Below, piece after piece: positions 56,401-64,000 of a DNA stretch of 64,000 nucleotides (its first letter is position 1; the number at the start of each line of letters is the position of its first letter). The position numbers and the translations under genes are program-made. Below the pieces are notes generated by a model. The model had not been told where the DNA came from and made no database searches. It was given only the letters and a program-made list of their open reading frames with translations. Source of the DNA: Siderastrea radians (taxonomy: Eukaryota > Cnidaria > Anthozoa > Scleractinia > Rhizangiidae); contig OZ024887.1 of the NCBI GenBank assembly GCA_964017195.1, positions 60,217,311 to 60,281,310 on the forward strand, given 5' to 3'.

Positions 56401-59400
56401 TAGGTTAATAAACTCCTTTTCAACTTCAGAATAAACTTTCTTTAACTCTTTCCATTTCTTCACATCCTGATGGTCGAGAGACAATATATTCGAAATTTCA
56501 TGCAAAAATTGCACTGTCTTTCCCAGTAAATCGACATGCACCAGCAGTTCACTAAGAAAGGTTTCGGAATCACCTCGATTTTCTTGATAAATACCTATTT
56601 CTTCTGATCTCTCCAGAACGTATTTCAAAAATGTCTCCACATCGTTAGCCATTTCAGTGCAGCTATCTAACTTTTAAGAACTTTTCTTGAAGAAAAAGCC
56701 GAATCAATCACGAACAAGCTGAACACGCTGAATTCAAGAAACCAGCCAAAACAAAATGGCCGCCCTCTTATCTCGAAAACGAGGCTATTCTGGCCGAGCT
56801 CTCCCCAGGAAGATTAAATGAAATTTTTTACAGTTTAAATGAATATTTCAGCAGGGTTTAAATGAAAATTTCACAGAAGTTTAAATGAAAGTTGAAAGAA
56901 GCTCAAAGTAAATTTGAAGGGAATTTTAAATGAAAATGAAAAGTTCAAATTTAAAGGACAAAGATTAAATGGATTTTGAGTGCAAAGTTTAAATTTAAAG
57001 AACGAAGTTCAAATGAATTTTGAATGCAAAGTTTAAATTTAAAGGTAACAAAGATTAAATCAAATAGAATTCAGTAAGGATTAAATATTACTACATATGG
57101 GCAGGCATAGTGTGGCCAACTGTTTACCTAGGGAGTGTATTTTAGTGGTAGGGCTCTCTGTAGTATAACAGAAGAGAAAGGTAAACCCATTTTTGATCAC
57201 ATGTGTGAATGAAAAGTATGTGCATGAGGTGACTTGTGCAGGTGTTGAGCAGTATTAGCTGATGGGAAGCCAGCAAGGTGGATGCTGTTTGCTTGCATTA
57301 TTCCGGTTTACGCCAACAATATGACGTTGAAAGTACATGTGTAAACAAAAGAGAAAGTGCCTGCAACAACAACAACAAAATTAGGGCGACGACAGCATCA
57401 CAATTCAGCATTGTTGTCGCAGTTGCACCATGGAACCTGCAAGGTACTCCCTGTAGTAAGCTAGTTGTGGATGCCCTGCATGAAAGGGGTGTTAAACTTG
57501 CAGTAGACAAAAGGGTAGGGAAATTTTTCATTTTAGTATTTTAACCCTTTAAGTCTCAGTAGTGACAAGTATCTAATTTCTCATTATTCTCATTATTTCT
57601 CATTATTGATCAAACATAGAAGTCATGGGAGTAAAGCAAATGATCACTTAAGATGTAATGTTTGGATGTTTTTAAAAGCAACTTTTCCCAACTAGTACCA
57701 TAAGAATTGTATTGAGAACAGTTAGGAGGACATACATGTTGACACTGGGGTTTAAAGGGTTATTAATTACAGGGTCACTACACCTTAAACAGAAAGGGAT
57801 AACCGCTTAATCGCAGTACTTTTAAAGGCTTGCAAACTTTTTGGCAGAAATGACAATGCAAAATAAAATTAAGCAATTAATTAAAAGCCTGTGATGATCC
57901 TACATGTAGCTACTATGTTTGGGTTGGGCACTGTATCGTTGTGGTATAAAAAAACTGTGGCTATTGTCACAGGTATAACGAAGGAGTATCTTGTCAATAA
58001 AAGCCGGTATGTGAAAGGGAAATTAAAGGGTTTAAAGCTCTGGACAAGCAGAGCCTCCCTGTACAAAATTGTATTAAGTACCTTCCCTAGCCATGTGTTA
58101 AGTTGAAGAAGAAAATACCGATACCCCCACCACAGCGGGTCACTGGAAATCCCGAGAAGGAGGGGGTCTTAAAAGGCCAAAATTTTTAAAGGAAAGTATG
58201 AGCCCAAACTGGAACTTCCAGAGGGGTGGGTGATCAAACCAAAAAAAAAACCTCCATTGGGGGCGGGGGGGGGGGGGAGTATGGATATTTTCTGGAACAA
58301 CACATTACTTGTATATGTATTAACTTTGTTCCAGGCTAATAAAGTAATTATGTATTTGTACTTTTAGGTATCATTCACGATGACCTCAAGACATTCTTGG
58401 AGGCTAACATACCAAGTGGGAAGAAGAAAAGCAAGGTTCAGCTGGGTGTAGCTGATCCTAAGCTTGGTGCAGCCATTCAGGAATCTGTGGACATTCACTG
58501 TGAATCAGGAGGCTTGGTACTTGAGGTTTTGCGAGGGGTAAGGTTTCATTTTGAGAAGATGATCAAGGGCCTGACGGGCCCTATGGCAGCCAAAGCTCAG
58601 CTAGGTCTCGGACACAGTTACTCCAGGGCAAAGGTGAAGTTTAATGTTCATCGTGTGGACAACATGATCATTCAGTCAATCAGCTTGTTGGATCAACTGG
58701 ATAAGGACATAAACACTTTCTCCATGAGAATCAGGTATAACAGATGTGTTGCTTTTCTAAATGGTTTTGTTTGGATGTAGCTAATGAATATTTTCAGTTG
58801 GTTGATAATGAAACTAGCAGTGTAGTGATTAAGTGTTCTTATTAGTAGAAAAAATACCACTTAGAGCAGTGAAGTTCAAAATAGAGGAGCAATTTTTCAA
58901 AGGCTCACAAAGTTGCATTAGAACAGCATGTGTAATATTTAACTATATCTGACTAATGTACTCTGTTCCTTTTTTACAAATTACATGATAGAGCTGTGCA
59001 GATTCCTCCATAGTGCAGTGGAACCTCGATTTAATGAACCTCTATATAACGAAGTCCTCGGTTTAATGAACAATATTTTTCAGCCCAGTAATAGTTTAAT
59101 GTATGGAAAAGTACCTCAATATAATGAACCAATTTCCCCAATAATAATAATAACAATGAAATAATAACAACAATACTTAAAAAAAATTCTCCCTGCGGGC
59201 TTTGCAGAATTAAATTACATACAGTCCCTTGGCACTTCGTTAAATCAAGGTTCCACTGTATGTTGTTAGCCCAAAGAGCATAGACATCCTCTGAATGTTC
59301 CCTTTGAGAGAAATTTATAAATGTTCAATCCAAGATGTCTATTTGGCTAAAAGTCTAATGGTTCAACTGTTTAAAAGCGAAGGTGATGTAAGGTTTAGGC

Positions 59401-62400
59401 TTTGGCCAGACAAACAGATTGAATGAGCCAGATAGATCATCAAGGCTGGTTTGTACAGGGCTCATACAGAGTTGGGAAAAGTGTGGAAATCTAAAAATAG
59501 TTTTCCACACCTGGAAAAAGCATAGAAAGCAAAGTTTTTCTCTGGAAAAAGTATGGATTGTTGTGAAATGTACCTAGTTGCTAAATCAATCAGGGCTGTT
59601 ATTGGTAGCTGGCAGTCACTTTTATGGTCAAGGCAACTACAGGGAAGATGGCCAGCTACCTAGAGTTTGAAGGTGACTAAAACTTTACAGCCACAGGAGA
59701 ATTTCTTTTATTAGTGTTTCGCTGTCTTCTTTCCCTGAAAAGACAGCTTCTTCAAAGCTTAATGACAGCCCGATCAATGTCAATTTCAAGGTGAAATTGA
59801 TGTTTTGCAATCTTTTCAGGTGAAGATCAGAGGCTCCCCCCCCCCCCCATTTTTTTCATAGCAGGTTTGACTTGAGAAAAAAACAATAGTGGTGTGGAAA
59901 GAGCTATGGAAAAAGTATTGAATATTGCATCCAAAATTTTGGACAAAACCTGTGCTTAGATTAGGTTTCTATAGCATGAAACCACTTAGAGCATTGCTAC
60001 TTTCACCTGGATGGGTTGATGTAGGATTCCCCAGTGGTTTGTTGATATCTAATGAATTTAAAGGGGTCATGTCACAGGGATTTTGCTATTTTAGGTCAAT
60101 TCTGTGCTCAAATCATAACCTAGTGCCTTAACTCATACACAAAATCCTCCTGTAAAACTACATGTATAAGGACGATATCAAAGGAATTTCATCAGGGAGA
60201 GCTAACCATAATTTTTTTTTTTGGTGAATTTTGAGAACATAGCATTAAAACTTGGAAAAATTGGCCCAATTTTTTCAACTCAATCTATTTCCATCCTTGC
60301 CCTCGGTAGCAACGGATGACATGAAATAGTTTCAGTGCCACAAGATAGTCTTTAATAACAAATCTAGACGATTAGTTTTGGAATTCAATTGATGCCAAGG
60401 CACTTGTTTTTTTTTTAAAAAAAAGATACCTAAATAGTGTGACATGGCCCCTTTAGTATACACCTGGGTCAAGAAAGATAATGTGAGGCAAAGATTCTTG
60501 TCTAAGGAAATAACATAACATGATACAGATACCTTGAACCAGCAGCCCTTTGACCCTTTAAGCTTTGAAGCAAAAAAGACATATTCTCCTTACTATACTC
60601 CATACATTTCTTAGGAGACTAGTAAGGAAAATTTGTTTAAATATCATGACATCTTATCCTTGGTGATCGCTTCCTTTATTCTCATCACTTAAATGTTTGA
60701 ACAAGTAGTGGTGATGTTATTAGAAATTTAATTTTCATCACTTGTAAGGCTCAAAGGGTTAACCAGAAGTCCAGTTGAAATCCAAGGTGTTGACCACTGC
60801 ACCACCTTGATTAGCTTCATTTTTAACCCTTTGAGCCCTGATATAGAAATGTATATTCTCCTTACCCTTCTCTATACATTTCTTATGAAACTAGCTAGGA
60901 GGATTTGTCTTAATATCATGGCATCTTATCCTTGGTGATCACTTCCTTGATTCTCATCACTTGAATGTTTCAACAAGTAGCGATAATGTAAAGAGAAATT
61001 TCATTTTGGTCACTGTTAGGGCACAAAGGGTTAACCAGAAGTCTAGTTGAAATCCAAGGTGTTTACCACTGCATTACCTTGATTAGCTCCATCATCTTTA
61101 ATTAAATCTTTGAGGTCCTTCAGCAAGATTTTAAACAGTCTCCCATCCCCTCTCATCACTGCATTCTTCATCCTTTCATACTGTCATTGCATCTTAATCC
61201 TTTAAGTCCCAATGATGACAAGCATCTAATTTCTCCTTACAGTATTACTACTTGATCAAACATACAGGTCACAAGAATAAAGAAAATGATCACCAATGAT
61301 CAAATGTCTTGATTTTTAATCAAATTCTCCCAACTAGTAACATAAGAAATATAAGGAGAATAGTGAGGAGACTATGGATGTTAATATTGGGCATTAAAGG
61401 GTTAAAAGAAAGGGGGTCAGTTGAAGGTTGAGATTAAAGGTGACGGTGTTGTTTTGTCTTGTTACAGAGAATGGTACTCATACCATTTTCCTGAACTGGT
61501 TAAGATAGTGTCTGACAACTACATGTATGCAAAGGTAGCTCAGTATGTCAAGTCAAGGAAGGATCTGACAGAAGACATGATTGAGGGGTTAGAAGAGATA
61601 GTAATGGACTCAGCCAAAGCCAAGGCAATTTATGATGCTTCAAAATCATCAATGGGTGAGTAAAATACTGAGCTTATTCCATAAAGTTATAAAAGTAGTC
61701 ACCCCTGATATTTTGGACTTTGCCAGCCTTTATGGCAGTGGTTACTTTTTGGGGTTGCTACATGCTGGTTCCATGTGGAGGGTGAGCAACCAATCTCAAG
61801 AGATTCAAATGACAGTGGTACGGTAGCGACATTGGTGAAACATTACAAAAGGAGCAAATGAGGAACCTTTTGTTCATGGTGCACCAACATGGCAGCAACG
61901 TTGTCACGTGCATACTGTCTAGATAAACTGGTTAAGTAAAGCAGAAAGACAATGAACAAAAATGTTGTCATGTGCAATTTTTATTTAAATGGTAATAAGA
62001 TTTTTTGAAAAAATCAATTTCCGTTTGTAGTCATTTAGTCCCTACATCATTAGGGAACTCACAAAACCACAATGGTAACACAAATCATCTTTAAAATAAT
62101 TCATGTTACTTAAAACTTTTTGTGATTCCTTCAACTTGTGTTTTTGGTTGAATGTGATCAAACTATCCAGGAACTGAATTTGTATGGTAGCATTCAAGGT
62201 CAGATAAATAAAGGAAAATTCACTGTCAAGTTCTCCATGAAACCTCGAATTTGGTTATTTGTGCTCTGTTGTTTTGCAGAGGGCAGCAAAGGAATGTACC
62301 AAATTGTATAACACACATGCAGAACCTTTGCGTTAATGTGAAAGGTAGTCTAGACATGAATTGACATATGCATCCTCTTCTCTTAACAGTGCCTCTGTAG

Positions 62401-63655
62401 CTATTGAGTGATGATTTATTCATATATCACTTGTTATATTCTTATAGGAATGGATATATCACCAATTGACTTGATAAACATCCAGACCTTTGCATCACGG
62501 GTTATCGGCCTAGCAGAGTACAGAAAAAGTCTCCACACGTATTTGGTTTCCAAAATGACTCAGGTGGCTCCTAACTTGTCTGCACTCATTGGAGAACAGG
62601 TATAAAAGTGAATGTCATGTCTTTATTACAATGACAGACAATCACACTAAAGGATAACAGAAGCTTACGTGAAAAAAAACCTGTGAAGGTAGAACTGATT
62701 GCTAAATCGGAATTGAATTTCTTTCACGAAGAAGAACAGAATTTTACTTTGCTTTATACACGAAATTAAGATCATTTATTTTTATTATTATTAATTTTTT
62801 TTCATTACAAATTAAACTTTTTTCAGTAAGAAGGGTGAAATTTTTGTTTCCTTCACGCCTTCCTTCCATCACGCCTAAGGAACACGGGAAGTTTATATGT
62901 GGGAAGATCATAACTTGTTGCCAACTCTGAATTCAATATTTTTCACAAAGAAGAGTGAAATTTTACTTGACTTTTTGCAGACAACCTCACTTAGGGACCC
63001 AGAAGTTTAAGACATGGAAAGATCCACAACAACAACAAAATAGTTAAACTTTATTATGTACAAAAAAATACATAAAAGCAAACGTCAGAGGTTAACCCTG
63101 TCGAGGACATTCCCTAATTAAAAGACTACAACTATTACAAAACAATTAAAATACATAACTACAATATCATTAACTGATTTTTAAGAAATTTCTTAATTTA
63201 CAAAACATTATCTCTTCCGCAATTTAAGTTAATTTAAACTGCCTCTTCCGCAGCATAAGTCAAGTTTCTTTCACAAAGAAGAATGGAATTTTACTTTGCT
63301 ATCTACTGTAATTATTAGTGTTCTGAGTTGTACCTGTAAACCACTGCACCTGTCCAGGGTGTCACTAAAAAGTGCTACAGCTTTGGAAAAACTGCTGTAC
63401 CACGTAAAGAGAAGTGCATGTTGATGATGCGTCATCTTTTAACACAGCATAATGTATACGTAAAAAATAACAATTAAGGAAATCGTTTTTGGGAAAACCC
63501 TAAGTTTATGTGAAGCTTTTTCTCTTAGGTTTAAAATTGCTCTCTTTGTTTCAGGTTGGGGCTCGATTGATTTCTCACGCTGGAAGCTTGACAAACCTTG
63601 CAAAGTATCCTGCATCAACAGTTCAGATTCTAGGAGCCGAGAAAGCTCTCTTTAG
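53481..63655 (+). CDS. NOP56: NOP56, box C/D snoRNP core protein (3' part beyond the window)
   Basis: Coding exons are 53481-53483, 53582-53783, 58368-58734, 61468-61655, 62448-62599 and 63555-63655, with an onward donor at 63656. This gives 337 codons plus two bases of the protein. NOP56 is a nucleolar scaffold of box C/D snoRNPs; with NOP58, fibrillarin and 15.5K it directs 2'-O-methylation and pre-rRNA processing. Exon 2 is the NOP5 N-terminal domain ([19 protein letters not shown] to [10 protein letters not shown]). Exon 3 carries the family signature [20 protein letters not shown] and the start of the coiled-coil insert; exon 4 continues with [14 protein letters not shown]; exons 5-6 begin the Nop domain ([39 protein letters not shown]). 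The first coding exon is just the ATG, joined through a GTGGGT donor; no other splice gives the conserved MVL start. Intron 2 (4.6 kb) hosts a 2.8-kb transposon, and intron 3 several small MITEs. The remaining Nop domain and lysine-rich tail are outside the window. Confidence 0.97.
54324..57109. mobile_element. Complete 2.8-kb DNA transposon with about 320-bp inverted ends, in NOP56 intron 2
   Basis: The ends are inverted copies starting TATGCCTGCCCATA on the left and finishing GGGCAGGCATA on the right. They are flanked by the direct repeat GTGTGG at 54318-54323 and 57110-57115, a 6-bp target-site duplication. The inverted ends run inward for about 320 bp (to about 54650 and from about 56755). 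They include short ATTTAAACTTTG-like subrepeats and the block GCTCGGCCAGAATAGCC. A broken integrase-type gene lies on the minus strand inside. About 1 kb of the interior (54660-55740) has no recognisable coding content. Confidence 0.88.
55745..56652 (-). pseudogene. Broken transposase with helix-turn-helix and DDE integrase core (rva_4-type)
   Basis: This is the coding part of the surrounding transposon. The first frame (56652-56071, 193 aa) has a helical N-terminus and, at residues 112-152, a helix-turn-helix of the type seen in this family ([20 protein letters not shown]). At about 56090-56130 the frame shifts by one base into 56131-55745. There it continues as the integrase core, with [20 protein letters not shown], the conserved [18 protein letters not shown] block containing the first catalytic aspartate (Asp66 of this frame), and [12 protein letters not shown]. 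It stops soon afterwards, before the second aspartate and the glutamate. No reading frame downstream shows the expected RSDxGxEN block. Family knowledge: such proteins occur in corals, fish and other animals, often annotated only as integrase-core proteins. This copy cannot be active. Confidence 0.8.
57543..57761. mobile_element. CTTTAAG-family MITE (copy 2), NOP56 intron 2
   Basis: The ends are AACCCTTTAAGTCTC and GGGGTTTAAAGGGTT. The core matches copy 1 (GTGACAAGTATCTAATTTCT, CCCAACTAGTACCATAAGAA). Confidence 0.8.
58100..58307. mobile_element. MITE with TTCCAGAAAATATCC ends (copy 3), NOP56 intron 2
   Basis: The right part GAGTATGGATATTTTCTGGA and the internal AACTGGAACTTCCAGAGGGG match 24694-24850. 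The left end is worn (GAAGAAAATACCGATACCCC). It ends 60 bp before the exon 3 acceptor. Confidence 0.7.
59016..59258. mobile_element. Tigger-like MITE, NOP56 intron 3
   Basis: The ends CAGTGGAACCTCGATTTAAT and AAATCAAGGTTCCACTG are inverted, with TA after the right end (59259-59260). Such ends are widespread in animal pogo/Tigger-derived MITEs. Confidence 0.75.
60553..61100. repeat. Tandem duplication of a MITE plus flank, NOP56 intron 3
   Basis: Two copies of a unit of about 271 bp: a CTTTAAG/CTTTGAG-type MITE (60553-60760 and 60825-61032) followed by TTAACCAGAAGTCCAGTTGA / TTAACCAGAAGTCTAGTTGA and a GTGTTGACCACTGCACCACC-type block. Similarity across the junctions shows that the flank was duplicated together with the MITE. 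Confidence 0.75.
61196..61403. mobile_element. CTTTAAG-family MITE (copy 3), NOP56 intron 3
   Basis: The ends AATCCTTTAAGTCCC and GGGCATTAAAGGGTT are inverted. It is about 65 bp before the exon 4 acceptor, so it lies close to the polypyrimidine and branch-site region. Confidence 0.8.
62709..63290. repeat. Three imperfect copies of a short motif, NOP56 intron 5
   Basis: TTTCACGAAGAAGAACAGAA (62722), TTTTTCACAAAGAAGAGTGA (62939) and CTTTCACAAAGAAGAATGG (63268) are each followed by ATTTTACTT. Unit boundaries are unclear. Confidence 0.5.
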
Positions 63656-63730
63656 GTAAAAGCCCACTCTTCTCTTTGTGCACTTGGGGTCCGACTTGGT
63701 GACCACAGTAAGCAATTGCCCTTGCGATCA

Positions 63731-63964
63731 GGGGCGCGTTTCTCGAAAGTCCCGAAAACATTTCGGCCCCGAAAAGCCATTTGTAAAAATATGGAAAAAC
63801 TAATTCTACAAAGCCGTTATGTCAACATACCTGTAAAGGTAAGAAATATTTAACTTCTAGCAAAGTTTCCTACTTAGAAGCGTCTTTGTTTACAAGATAC
63901 AGCGTGAGTTATCGCGCCCGAAATCGGTCCGAAAAGTTTCAGGAGTTTCGAGAAACGCACGCCA
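63731..63964. mobile_element. MITE with GGCGCGTTTCTCGAAA ends, after NOP56 exon 6
   Basis: GGGGCGCGTTTCTCGAAAGT at the left is inverted as AGTTTCGAGAAACGCACGCC at the right. Further CCCGAAA/GGTCCGAAAAG words are inside. Confidence 0.75.
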
Positions 63965-64000
63965 GGGCGCTTTTGTAAAAGTCGTGAATGCTCCTAAGAC

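Noticed and set aside
57880..58000. Possible box C/D snoRNA in NOP56 intron 2 (GTGATGA at about 57890)
   Set aside because: NOP56 often hosts snoRNAs, so I looked for C/D pairs. No CTGA D box or terminal stem lies at a suitable distance. The same holds for TGATGATG near 63423 in intron 5.

Overview
This is a eukaryotic genomic window with GT-AG introns, no operons and dense small palindromic repeats. The protein-coding exons match animal families, and the mix of introns with large numbers of MITE-like elements suggests a cnidarian, most probably a stony coral. The species call is an inference. Three conserved genes can be assembled exon by exon. SLC49A3/MFSD7-like is an MFS transporter with nine coding exons on the minus strand (12991-29967). 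SUPT7L is the histone-fold subunit of SAGA/STAGA, with ten coding exons on the plus strand (30166-48794). NOP56 is the box C/D snoRNP core protein, with six coding exons on the plus strand from 53481; it runs off the right edge.

Layout: 1-640 is a dispersed repeat carrying a nested MITE. From about 1 to 11.5 kb lies a large 31-bp satellite array, old and diverged on the left and homogeneous from 3.5 to 7.1 kb, with a roughly 341-bp higher-order period. It has been broken by a 1.5-kb foldback element, a second partial copy of that element, a TA-flanked MITE and a few unassigned inserts. From 12.99 to 29.97 kb is SLC49A3. Its third intron contains a 2.6-kb, 15-bp-unit minisatellite that stays open on both strands and sits between two direct copies of a flanking segment. 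SLC49A3 and SUPT7L are head to head, with 198 bp between their start codons, so this gap probably holds a shared promoter.

SUPT7L has two very long introns. The second carries, on the opposite strand, a seven-helix GPCR-like reading frame (42845-43773) whose last helix lies in a different frame. The 48.8-53.5 kb intergenic stretch is mostly MITEs. Intron 2 of NOP56 is occupied by a complete 2,786-bp DNA transposon (54324-57109) with long inverted ends and a 6-bp target duplication, but its integrase gene is broken.

The three conserved genes do not form one pathway: transport, chromatin acetylation and ribosome biogenesis. What unifies the window is the repeat landscape. At least twenty inverted-repeat elements are visible, several with target duplications (TA, TTA, TTAA, 6 bp, 9 bp), which points to several transposon superfamilies. 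I did not find a convincing new multi-gene system. The best candidates for novelty are the dual-strand minisatellite, the satellite with its higher-order structure, the broken integrase element and the frameshifted receptor.
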